Positions 1 through 8,056 of a stretch of 64,000 nt of DNA are shown here, one piece after another (position 1 is the stretch's first letter; each line of letters starts with the position of its first letter). The DNA comes from Fluviicola sp. GTDB lineage: Bacteria; Bacteroidota; Bacteroidia; Flavobacteriales_D; Crocinitomicaceae. Where the stretch lies: NCBI GenBank assembly GCA_002734065.2, contig NVXU02000058.1, forward strand, positions 57,877 to 121,876. The letters are read 5' to 3'. The notes under the pieces were generated by a model. It ran no database searches. It saw only the letters and a program-made list of their open reading frames with translations, and was not told where the DNA came from. Made by a program: the position numbers and the translations under genes.

Positions 1-431
1 GAAACACCGATGCAAGTAATGAAGAAGTTCAAACGGCCGCAGAAAAAGCAAATGCACTGGAATTCATTAACTCTTTCCCCGACGGCATGGAAACTGAAGT
101 TGGCGACAGAGGAATTCAACTTTCTGGAGGTCAAAAACAACGTGTCGCGATTGCAAGAGCCATTTTAAAGGACCCTAAAATTTTAATTTTAGACGAGGCT
201 ACTTCTGCATTGGATTCTGAATCAGAAAGATTGGTGCAAGAAGCTTTGAATACCTTGATGCAAGGAAGAACGTCCTTTGTCATTGCTCACCGACTTTCTA
301 CCATTAAAAATGCAGATAGAATCTTTGTTTTGGAGAAAGGAGAAATCATTGAGACAGGTAAACACGATGAATTGATTGCGAAAAAAGGCGTTTATTCTAA
401 CCTCGTTAGTTTGCAAGGAGTTGAAGCCTAA
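1..431 (+). CDS. ABC transporter ATP-binding/permease protein, C-terminal part (gene starts before the window)
   Basis: This is the end of an ABC exporter of the MsbA/lipid-exporter type. The open frame runs from base 3, upstream of the ATG in the ORF track, and encodes the second half of the nucleotide-binding domain. Visible motifs are the signature LSGGQKQR, Walker [13 protein letters not shown], and the H-loop histidine in [15 protein letters not shown]. The sequence [11 protein letters not shown] is typical of exporters with a fused membrane domain (ABC_membrane plus ABC_tran, about 580-610 aa), so about three quarters of the gene lies outside the window. Substrate cannot be told from this part. 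The downstream helicase starts 32 bases later on the same strand. Confidence 0.9.
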   Translation, partial: NTDASNEEVQTAAEKANALEFINSFPDGMETEVGDRGIQLSGGQKQRVAIARAILKDPKILILDEATSALDSESERLVQEALNTLMQGRTSFVIAHRLSTIKNADRIFVLEKGEIIETGKHDELIAKKGVYSNLVSLQGVEA

Positions 432-463
432 TTCTTCTGTAATTATTAAAAATAGTGTGAATC

Positions 464-1639
464 ATGAGCTTTGAATCTTTAAAATTATTTCCGCAACTTC
501 TTCAAAATATAGAAGAGCAAGGTTATGAAAAGCCTTATCCTATTCAATTAGAAGTCATTCCAAAAATTTTAGCTAAGGAGGATGTGCTCGGAATTGCCAA
601 GACAGGTTCTGGAAAAACAGCAAGTTATGTGCTTCCTATTCTTACGCTATTAGAGAATGTAAAGACTAAAAATCGTTTTACAAATGTCTTGGTCGTCGTT
701 CCAACGCGTGAATTAGCGGTGCAAGTGCAAGAAGTTTTCTATGAATTTAGCAAAGGTTTACCCTTTCCTGCGAAATCACTCGCAGTGTTTGGAGGTGTTG
801 CTATCAATCCACAAATGAAGCGAATGAGAAATGTGAACGTGCTGGTTGCAACTCCGGGTCGTTTGTTGGAATTGACACGTTCTAATGCTGTAAATCTTTC
901 TAAAGTTTCGACATTTGTGATGGATGAGGCAGATAAATTATTGAACCTCGGTTTTCGCAAAGAATTGGATGAAATTCTTCGACTTCTGCCTAAAAAACGT
1001 CAAAATTTACTGTTTTCAGCTACTTTAAATTCTGATGTTAAAGATTTAGAAAGAATAATGCAAGACGTTCCTTCGATTCTTGAAACGGAGAAGATTGTTA
1101 TTGAAGAAAAGGAAGAGGATACTTCGACCCCTCTCAATACAAGTGTTTCCCTGATTACTCAGACAGGGTATTTTGTGAGCAAAGAGAAAAAAGGACCTCT
1201 CTTGCGTCATTTGATTAAAGAAAATAAGATGGAGCAAGTTCTCGTGTTTACATCCTCTATTTATCAAGCAGACCAATTGACGATTAAATTGAGAAAAAAC
1301 GGAATCAATTCACGCGCTATTCACAGCAAAAAAAGTCAAGGTTCTCGTCAAGAATCACTGACGCTTTTTAAGAACAATAAACTCACTGTTCTTGTTACTA
1401 CTGACCTGTTAGCAAGAGGAATTGACATTGAATTCTTGCCTTTTGTGGTCAATTATGAGTTACCTCGTTCTCCAAAAGATTTCATTCACAGAATTGGAAG
1501 AACAGGTCGTGCAGAGAATCCAGGTGAAGCAATCACTTTTGTTACAGAAGAAGATAAGCATCATTTTAGAGTGATTCAGAAGAAGATGAAGCAGTGGGTG
1601 ACGATGATTGATAGTGAATCTGGAGCTTTCGAGTTTTAG
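464..1639 (+). CDS. DEAD/DEAH-box ATP-dependent RNA helicase
   Basis: A 391-residue superfamily 2 RNA helicase that would unwind RNA duplexes, for example in ribosome assembly, mRNA decay or cold adaptation. All core motifs are present in order: Walker A AKTGSGKT (about residue 45), PTRELAVQ, TPGR, DEAD (about 150), SAT, LVFTSS, TTDLLARGID and HRIGRTGR near the end. It has only the two RecA-like domains and no long basic C-terminal tail, so it is a minimal DEAD protein like the short RhlE/DbpA-type enzymes. Its last codons and stop run into repeat-like intergenic text (TTTTAGAG and similar). The exact RNA target is unknown. Confidence 0.93.
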   Translation: MSFESLKLFPQLLQNIEEQGYEKPYPIQLEVIPKILAKEDVLGIAKTGSGKTASYVLPILTLLENVKTKNRFTNVLVVVPTRELAVQVQEVFYEFSKGLPFPAKSLAVFGGVAINPQMKRMRNVNVLVATPGRLLELTRSNAVNLSKVSTFVMDEADKLLNLGFRKELDEILRLLPKKRQNLLFSATLNSDVKDLERIMQDVPSILETEKIVIEEKEEDTSTPLNTSVSLITQTGYFVSKEKKGPLLRHLIKENKMEQVLVFTSSIYQADQLTIKLRKNGINSRAIHSKKSQGSRQESLTLFKNNKLTVLVTTDLLARGIDIEFLPFVVNYELPRSPKDFIHRIGRTGRAENPGEAITFVTEEDKHHFRVIQKKMKQWVTMIDSESGAFEF

Positions 1640-1812
1640 AGTGTTGGAGTTTTAGAGCTTTGGATTCGCTGGCGTTGTTGGATTATTAACTATTCGACTA
1701 TTTGACCGCTTCGCTGTTCGACTGCTCGACAAATTTCGAAAGAAAAACGTCCTCCTCGAAGCGAGACCCAATTCTTCATTTCTCGCATTGAGTTTATCGA
1801 AATGTTCATTCT
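1640..1812. repeat. Intergenic low-complexity repeat text
   Basis: This 173-base gap holds degenerate short units rather than a gene: TTGGAG and TTAGAG units, ATTCGACTATTTGACCG and GTTCGACTGCTCGAC, then CATTGAGTTTATCGAAATG. Related units recur in other gaps of this window, on either strand. It lies between two convergent genes (the helicase and rlmF). No terminator hairpin or RNA gene could be recognised. Confidence 0.55.
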
Positions 1813-2766
1813 TCACTTATCACCCCACTTCTCACGCCACTCATCCTCTTCCGCGCGATTCAAAAACGACCAAGCAATTATACGGGTGCTTTTATTCCCA
1901 GTACCCATTGGTATAATTTTAACTTCGGTTGCTCCGGCTTTGTCCAATGTGGTGCAAATGGTTTTCACGTTTGATTGCTTCGAGACTAATGTTGTGAACC
2001 AAAGGCAATTTTTAGCAAATGTTTCACTTTCTCCAATCATATTCTGAATAAATTGAAGTTCACCTCCTTCACAAACGAGTTCTTTGTGTTTACCTGAAAA
2101 ATTTGAAACAGAACTTTTAGTTGACAAATTCTTTCTCTTTCTGTGAGAACTTTGTTTTGCATCTTCTGAAGAAGCATGAAACGGAGGATTGCAAATCGTC
2201 ACATCAATCTTATCTTTCTTGGTAAGAATACCTTTGAAAGTGTTATTGCTGTGCTGTTGAAGTCTGCAACCTACCTTATTTGTGAGAATTTCATTCGATT
2301 GGATGATATTCTTCGCTGAATCAATTGATTTTTGGTCAATATCCGTTGCAATGAACCGCCAATCGTATTCTACAACTCCAATTATCGGATAGATGCAATT
2401 TGCACCCATTCCGATATCTAAGCACGTAACCTTATCTCCTGTTGGAATTTTACCGAAATTATTCTCCGCTAATAAATCTGCGATGTAATGCAAATAATCT
2501 GCCCTTCCTGGAATTGGAGGACATAAATTCTCATCGGGAAAATCCCAATTTTCAATTCCGAAATAATGATGCAACAAAGCCTGATTTAACAATTTTACCA
2601 CTTTTGGATTGGAAAAATCGACCGTTTCAACTCCGTGGATGTTTTTCTCAACGAATTGTTTTAATTCTGGCTTGCAGGTTGTTAACGCCTCTAAATCATA
2701 GCGTTCTCGGTTCCTATTTCGATGGTGCAGTCTTGATTTAATATTTTTGGTTTCTTCGTTGGACAT
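1813..2766 (-). CDS. rlmF: 23S rRNA (adenine(1618)-N(6))-methyltransferase RlmF
   Basis: A 317-residue SAM-dependent methyltransferase expected to methylate N6 of A1618 in 23S rRNA. It has the class I methyltransferase fold: the SAM-binding stretch LDIGMGANCIYPIIG (about residues 115-130) and the catalytic motif CNPPFHAS (about 190-197), which is the NPPF type of N6-adenine enzymes. The N-terminal HHRNRNRERYDLEAL and the NFSGKHKELVCEGGE stretch are typical of RlmF (YbiN). Length matches the family, about 310 aa. It starts 12 bases after the upstream DUF819 gene, so the two may be co-transcribed. Confidence 0.92.
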   Translation of the reverse strand: MSNEETKNIKSRLHHRNRNRERYDLEALTTCKPELKQFVEKNIHGVETVDFSNPKVVKLLNQALLHHYFGIENWDFPDENLCPPIPGRADYLHYIADLLAENNFGKIPTGDKVTCLDIGMGANCIYPIIGVVEYDWRFIATDIDQKSIDSAKNIIQSNEILTNKVGCRLQQHSNNTFKGILTKKDKIDVTICNPPFHASSEDAKQSSHRKRKNLSTKSSVSNFSGKHKELVCEGGELQFIQNMIGESETFAKNCLWFTTLVSKQSNVKTICTTLDKAGATEVKIIPMGTGNKSTRIIAWSFLNRAEEDEWREKWGDK

Positions 2767-2778
2767 GTTTTCTGAATA

Positions 2779-4413
2779 TTAAATTGGCGCAACCCAAGCC
2801 ATCATTTCTGCTGCTGCAATTGCTCCGTAGGTTCCGAGGGCATAACCAAGAACGGCTAAAATTGCTCCAACACTTGCTAGCGAAGGATGAAAAGCTGCCG
2901 CAACAATTGGCGCTGAAGCTGCTCCTCCAATGTTTGCCTTTGAACCAACTGCCACAAAGAAAAAGGGTGCTTTTATTAATTTTGCGACAATGAAAAGAAT
3001 AGTAACGTGAATAAGCATCCAAATAATTCCAACTAAAATTAACTGGGGTTCTTCTACCGCTTTTTCCAATTCCATTTTCATGCCAATTGTAGCGACTAAA
3101 ATGTAGATAAAAACAGAGCCAATTTTGGATGCTCCAACTCCTTCGTATTTTCGTATTTTGGTTGCAGAGAGAATCAATCCACCCGTTGTAGCCAAGACTA
3201 CGAGCCAGAAGAAGGAGTTTGCAAAGGGAGACTCATCACCTAACCAACTGGACATTACACCTGCCATTCCTTTTCCTGCATAGTGAGAAAACGCAACCAA
3301 TCCAAAGGTAATTCCAGCTAAAACGAGGTAGTCTGTTAAGGTCGGAACTTTCGCAATTGAATCTTGGTATTCTCCCATTCTCACTTTCAATCGCTCAATG
3401 GAAGAAGTATCTGCTTTTAGCCATTTATCGAATTTTTCTGCTCGTGCTGCTCCCCATAGTAAGAATGCCATCCAAAGATTGGCTACAACGATATCAACTG
3501 TTACCATTTTCCCGTAGAATTCTTGGTTGTACCCGTAAGTTTCGAGCATTGCTGCTTGATTTGCTCCACCACCAATCCAACTGCCTGCCAATGTAGCGAA
3601 ACCTCTCCACGCTGCTTGGTCGCCGATTCCACCAACCACGGATGGGTCGATGTAAGAATATATTAAGATTGCCAATGGTCCACCGATGATGATTCCGACA
3701 GTTGCTGTCCCAAACATTATCAATGCTTTTGGTCCAAGGTTCAGAATTCCTTTAAAGTCAATACCAATGGTCATTAAAATTAGTGCCCCGGGAAGCAAGT
3801 AATTCTTTGCCATTGTGTAAAGTGATGAATATTCTTTGGAAATCAACCCTAAAGAATCTAAAATTGCTGGAATTAAATAGCAAAGTAACAAGGCAGGAAC
3901 GAAGATGTAAAACTTCTTCCAGCGAGCAGATTTTAGGTTGGATGTATAGAATATCAATGCCAAAACTACTGCTAGAATACCAAAAACAATGGTGTCAGAG
4001 ACAAAAGTTGGTCGTTCTCTTCTATCGACTTTAAAAGTTGCGATTTGCTCACTACTCGATTTGAATTTCAAGGTGTCTCCTTCTGCAAACATCATCATCG
4101 AAACTGTTACCGAAGAGTCTATATCCTCCAACAAGAATGGTTTTGCTTCTAAAAGAAGAAAAGAATGTTTGTTGTTTTCTTTTGTTAAGGTAACTTGAAT
4201 AGAATCAAATTTTGTCGGCACATCGAGCAAACTCATATCAACAAGCACTGTAGCTTTTTTTTCGAGAATCAACTCGTCTTCAACACTAATGTTGATGTAT
4301 TCGATATCATCAGGATTGAGTTGTTGGATGGCATTGCTATCGAGGACGGTGATGCTTTGGGAGAATGCCGATGCTGTGATCAGAGTTAGAATGAATAAGA
4401 AGATTGATTTCAT
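2779..4413 (-). CDS. DUF819 family integral membrane protein with an extra N-terminal exported domain
   Basis: A 544-residue membrane protein. Residues 1-18 form a signal peptide ending in SAFSQS. About 120 polar, beta-rich residues follow, then roughly ten or eleven hydrophobic helices with glycine-rich stretches such as GSWIGGGANQAAM and AVGSKANIGGAASAP. The latter are characteristic of the DUF819 (YjcL-like) family, which resembles sodium-coupled carboxylate transporters in fold. DUF819 proteins are normally about 380-420 aa, so the exported N-terminal domain is an addition. Substrate is unknown. A hairpin terminator of the upstream POT gene lies between the two, so this gene probably has its own promoter. 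Confidence 0.8.
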   Translation of the reverse strand: MKSIFLFILTLITASAFSQSITVLDSNAIQQLNPDDIEYINISVEDELILEKKATVLVDMSLLDVPTKFDSIQVTLTKENNKHSFLLLEAKPFLLEDIDSSVTVSMMMFAEGDTLKFKSSSEQIATFKVDRRERPTFVSDTIVFGILAVVLALIFYTSNLKSARWKKFYIFVPALLLCYLIPAILDSLGLISKEYSSLYTMAKNYLLPGALILMTIGIDFKGILNLGPKALIMFGTATVGIIIGGPLAILIYSYIDPSVVGGIGDQAAWRGFATLAGSWIGGGANQAAMLETYGYNQEFYGKMVTVDIVVANLWMAFLLWGAARAEKFDKWLKADTSSIERLKVRMGEYQDSIAKVPTLTDYLVLAGITFGLVAFSHYAGKGMAGVMSSWLGDESPFANSFFWLVVLATTGGLILSATKIRKYEGVGASKIGSVFIYILVATIGMKMELEKAVEEPQLILVGIIWMLIHVTILFIVAKLIKAPFFFVAVGSKANIGGAASAPIVAAAFHPSLASVGAILAVLGYALGTYGAIAAAEMMAWVAPI

Positions 4414-4430
4414 GTTCTTGAGTTTAAATA

Positions 4431-4460
4431 AAAAAACATCCGATAGAACGGATGTTTTTT
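4431..4460 (-). terminator. Rho-independent-like terminator after the POT transporter gene
   Basis: A perfect 12-bp stem (AAAAAACATCCG paired with CGGATGTTTTTT) around the loop ATAGAA. The A and T tracts on its two sides let it work in either direction. It lies 21 bases after the stop of the minus-strand peptide transporter gene and before the DUF819 gene, so its main role should be to end POT transcription. Confidence 0.8.
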
Positions 4461-4481
4461 ATAATGATAATGCATAACAGT

Positions 4482-6266
4482 TTATTTAACGCCGTGCATT
4501 AATTTCTTAATTAGTGGAGTCATTAGAACAGAGAATACTCCTAAACCAACTGCTACAAATGTTAATATCCAAAAGAAATAGCTAATTCCATCTTCTTTAG
4601 CTATTGCTTCTGATGATTCTCCGAAAATACCTGCTGTTTTCATCCCAATGGCTACGGCCAAATACCAAATTCCGAACATAAAAGCAATCATCTTACCTGG
4701 TACTAACTTACTTACATATGAAAGTCCCACTGGTGAAATACATAGCTCTCCCAAGGTATGAAAAAGATAAACCATTACTAACCAAAACATGCTAACGGAA
4801 GCGGTTTGAGCTCCAGGAGCAATTCCACCGGCACCGAAAGCGACAAAAGCCATTCCTATCCCTAATAATACCATTCCAATTCCATACTTCATATTTGCCG
4901 AGGGGTTGTACTTACTTTCCCACCATTTAGAGAATAATGGAGCAAAGGCAATTATAAACAGAGAATTTAAAACTCCGAACCACGATGCTGGAACTTCAAC
5001 TGCATCACTTTGAAACTCTACGACCAGCATCCAAATTGCTATTGCCCATATAATGACAAAACTAAAACCAAGAACTAAGTTCGCCATAGCATATTTTTTA
5101 AACGTCTGCTTAAACAGCAAACCTAGTACCCATGTTATTATAGCCAATGGTATAATTGTCATAAAGGTATTAATTACTTTATATATCATTGCTGAACTAC
5201 CTTCTAATGATCTATCCGTAAAATCACGAGCAAATGTTGTCAAAGAGGATGGAGCTTGTTCAAAAATTGCCCAAAAGAAAATTGTCAGGAATGCAAAAAA
5301 TGTAACGGCAATCATTTTGTCTCTTGTAATGCTTCCATAATTTGCTAATCGATAAACCAATAAGAAAATAAACATTCCTAAGGCTAATAAAATTGTAACT
5401 AAGGTCCCATCTAAACCAAACAGTTCAAAATTAAGAACATTATAACCGTAAATTTTGGAAGCAGGGTCATTTAGTATCCACACCAACCCCATCACAACCA
5501 TAAAGCCGATCAAAACTTTCTGCCACATTGAAAACGGCAAGCTATCTTTCTCTTCAGATTCATTACTCTTAGAGTCAGCGACTGGAGTATCAATAATTTC
5601 AGAAGACACAGGAATTCTATCCAATCCTTTCTCAGGCTTTAAACCAATATCACCAAAAATATTTTGAGATAACCAAAATTGAATCATTCCAAAAAGCATG
5701 AAGATACCTGCAAGACCAAAACCTATTGACCATCCAACTTTCTCTCCAAGATAACCACATAGTAAAATCCCTAAAAAAGCACCAGCGTTCACACCCATAT
5801 AAAAAATAGTGTATGCACCATCTTTCTTCTCTTGATGGTCTTTGTACATGTGAGAAATAATAGATGTCATATTTGGCTTAAAGAAACCACTGCCAAAAAC
5901 AAGTAGTGTCAATCCTAAATAGATAGACCATGTTGTTTCTAAAGCCATTGCTGCATGTCCTAAAGTCATCAATAAAGCACCAACAACGACAGCTTTTCGA
6001 TATCCCCAAACGTTATCGGCGAAGTAACCTCCAAGCATAGTGGATAAGTAAACTAACGCTGTATATGTTCCAAACAATACATAGGCCTGATCTTTCGGCC
6101 AACCCCATCCAGAGTCAGTTAAAGAGGCTGTTAAAAACATTACTAACAACGCTCTCATTCCGTAATAAGAGAATCTTTCCCACATTTCTGTGAAGAACAG
6201 TACGAACAATCCTGATGGATGCCCTAATACTTTTGAATTAAACATATCTGAATTCTGGTTTGACAT
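4482..6266 (-). CDS. POT/PTR family proton-dependent oligopeptide transporter
   Basis: A 594-residue major facilitator protein that imports di- and tripeptides with protons. The start MSNQNSDMFNSKVLGHPSGLF leads into the POT signature FFTEMWERFSYYGMRALL (helix 1, including the ExxER-type motif). FYMGVNAGAFLG and the GELCISPVGLSYVSKLVP stretch in helix 10 are also diagnostic. About 14 hydrophobic segments are visible, with a charged cytoplasmic loop at residues 205-240. It follows a second POT gene by 31 bases and is probably transcribed with it. The exact peptide preference is not predictable. Confidence 0.93.
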   Translation of the reverse strand: MSNQNSDMFNSKVLGHPSGLFVLFFTEMWERFSYYGMRALLVMFLTASLTDSGWGWPKDQAYVLFGTYTALVYLSTMLGGYFADNVWGYRKAVVVGALLMTLGHAAMALETTWSIYLGLTLLVFGSGFFKPNMTSIISHMYKDHQEKKDGAYTIFYMGVNAGAFLGILLCGYLGEKVGWSIGFGLAGIFMLFGMIQFWLSQNIFGDIGLKPEKGLDRIPVSSEIIDTPVADSKSNESEEKDSLPFSMWQKVLIGFMVVMGLVWILNDPASKIYGYNVLNFELFGLDGTLVTILLALGMFIFLLVYRLANYGSITRDKMIAVTFFAFLTIFFWAIFEQAPSSLTTFARDFTDRSLEGSSAMIYKVINTFMTIIPLAIITWVLGLLFKQTFKKYAMANLVLGFSFVIIWAIAIWMLVVEFQSDAVEVPASWFGVLNSLFIIAFAPLFSKWWESKYNPSANMKYGIGMVLLGIGMAFVAFGAGGIAPGAQTASVSMFWLVMVYLFHTLGELCISPVGLSYVSKLVPGKMIAFMFGIWYLAVAIGMKTAGIFGESSEAIAKEDGISYFFWILTFVAVGLGVFSVLMTPLIKKLMHGVK

Positions 6267-6297
6267 ATTTGTTTTATTTTCTGGTTTAAAGTTTTAT

Positions 6298-7869
6298 TTA
6301 GTCTAGTTGGTCAATTATTTCAAAACCTTCTGCTTCGTGAAATTCATCATCAATTTCACCTTCATCTTCAGCACCATGAGTTAAGCGCTTAAGGGGTTTT
6401 AACAATGTAATTACAAGTATTCCGAAAATGACTGTGAAGATTGTGATTCCCGAAAATATAGCATACTCGCCAAATTCGGAAGATTTCTCTCCTAATATTC
6501 CGGCAACTTTTCCTCCTAGTCCTGTTGCTGCAAAATAAACCCCCATCATAAGTGAAGCATATTTTACCGGAGCCAATTTAGTAATAAATGACAACGAAAC
6601 AGGTGAAGAACTCAACTCACCAATGGTATGAAACAAGTAAGCCAAAATAAGCCAAATCATAGAAGATTTTCCATAAGTATCATAATCTCTAACTGCAAAA
6701 ATCATAAAGACAAATCCCATCCCCATGATGATTGTTCCTACAGCCATTTTAAAAAGAGCAGAAGCTTCTTTCCCTTTTAACTTCCTTTTTGCCCAGATAT
6801 TAGCAACCCATACAGCCAATAATAAAATAAAACCAGCATTCAAACCTTGAAACATTGGTGTCGGTATCTCATACCCAAAGAGTATTCTATCTGTCTTAAC
6901 CTCTGTATAAATACTCATTAGGCCACCTGCTTGTTCAAATGCTCCCCAGAACACAATCACTATTAAAAAAGATAGCAATAAAACTAAAAATCTATCCTTT
7001 GAAATCGTGCTCTCTAATGTTTTATATATCATCATCATCAATCCTGTCACAAGAGAAATAAAAATAAACAAAGCTCCATAGCCCCAATGATCTATTCCAT
7101 CGAATGTGAAACCTGCATAAATCGATAATGCTAACATGACTAAAACAATTCCTAGTTGTAATGGGGACCTAAATAACTCTCTATATAAACCTACCAAAGA
7201 CGCGTCATTATTACCCTCTTCTTTCTTTGGTTTATTACCTACCTCTGTCAAATATTTCTGTCCACCAATGTAAACAATAAGACCCAAAAGCATTGCGATA
7301 CCAGCCATACCAAAGCCAGCATGCCAACCCCATTTTGCAACGACCAATCCAATAAATGTTGTAGCCAAAAGAGAACCTAAGTTAATACCAATATAAAAAA
7401 TACTAAATCCCTTATCTCTTCGAATATCACCTTGCTTGTAGAGGCCACCCACCATTGTAGAAATGTTTGGCTTCAAACAACCAACACCCAAAATAATAAG
7501 GCCTAATCCTGTAAAAAACGCCCATGTTTCTTCAATTGCAAGTGTACCATGTCCAAGAACAAGAATACTTGCTCCCAACATTACTGTTTTCTTTTGTCCT
7601 AATAGTTTATCCGCTAAAATTCCGCCAGGTATTGAAATGACATATACAAGCATAACGTACCAACCATACAACTGAAGAGATTCTTTTTCAGTCCAGCCTA
7701 AGCCCGGACCATTCTCATTCGTAAAAGTTGCCATCATATATATTACTAAGATGGCGCGCATGCCATAATATGAAAATCGCTCCCACATTTCAGTCAAAAA
7801 CAACACGTACAATCCTTTTGGATGACCAAATAAGGTATCTTCTGATTTAGCAATTACTTCCTCACTCAT
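6298..7869 (-). CDS. POT/PTR family proton-dependent oligopeptide transporter (second copy)
   Basis: A 523-residue paralogue of the neighbouring transporter. It has the same signature LFLTEMWERFSYYGMRAIL, FYIGINLGSLL in helix 4, and GELSSSPVSLSFITKLAP in helix 10. It ends in an acidic cytoplasmic tail (EDEGEIDDEFHEAEGFE) that the other copy lacks. The two proteins are clearly divergent, so the duplication is old and the substrate ranges may differ. As the first gene of the pair it should carry the promoter, but no clear TAnnTTTG box was seen upstream. Confidence 0.93.
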   Translation of the reverse strand: MSEEVIAKSEDTLFGHPKGLYVLFLTEMWERFSYYGMRAILVIYMMATFTNENGPGLGWTEKESLQLYGWYVMLVYVISIPGGILADKLLGQKKTVMLGASILVLGHGTLAIEETWAFFTGLGLIILGVGCLKPNISTMVGGLYKQGDIRRDKGFSIFYIGINLGSLLATTFIGLVVAKWGWHAGFGMAGIAMLLGLIVYIGGQKYLTEVGNKPKKEEGNNDASLVGLYRELFRSPLQLGIVLVMLALSIYAGFTFDGIDHWGYGALFIFISLVTGLMMMIYKTLESTISKDRFLVLLLSFLIVIVFWGAFEQAGGLMSIYTEVKTDRILFGYEIPTPMFQGLNAGFILLLAVWVANIWAKRKLKGKEASALFKMAVGTIIMGMGFVFMIFAVRDYDTYGKSSMIWLILAYLFHTIGELSSSPVSLSFITKLAPVKYASLMMGVYFAATGLGGKVAGILGEKSSEFGEYAIFSGITIFTVIFGILVITLLKPLKRLTHGAEDEGEIDDEFHEAEGFEIIDQLD

Positions 7870-8009
7870 ATCTTACTTTTTTAAGTCCGTGAATGTAAGA
7901 ATAAATTCGCTAATTGAGCAAAAAACAACTCCTCTCTTTGCGGAGAAAATCTTAATCGACTGAAAACCACCATTTATCTATGCAACCACACCACTTGTAT
8001 AATCGTTTT

Positions 8010-8038
8010 TTGGCATCCTTTTAGTTTGATTATATTTG
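8010..8038 (+). promoter_or_regulatory. Bacteroidota-type promoter of the M1 peptidase gene
   Basis: TTG at the -33 position and TATATTTG at -7, separated by 18 bases, which fully matches TTG-N17-23-TAnnTTTG. The ATG at 8057 follows 18 bases after the -7 box, giving a short leader. Confidence 0.75.
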
Positions 8039-8056
8039 CACAACTAAAAATACCAA

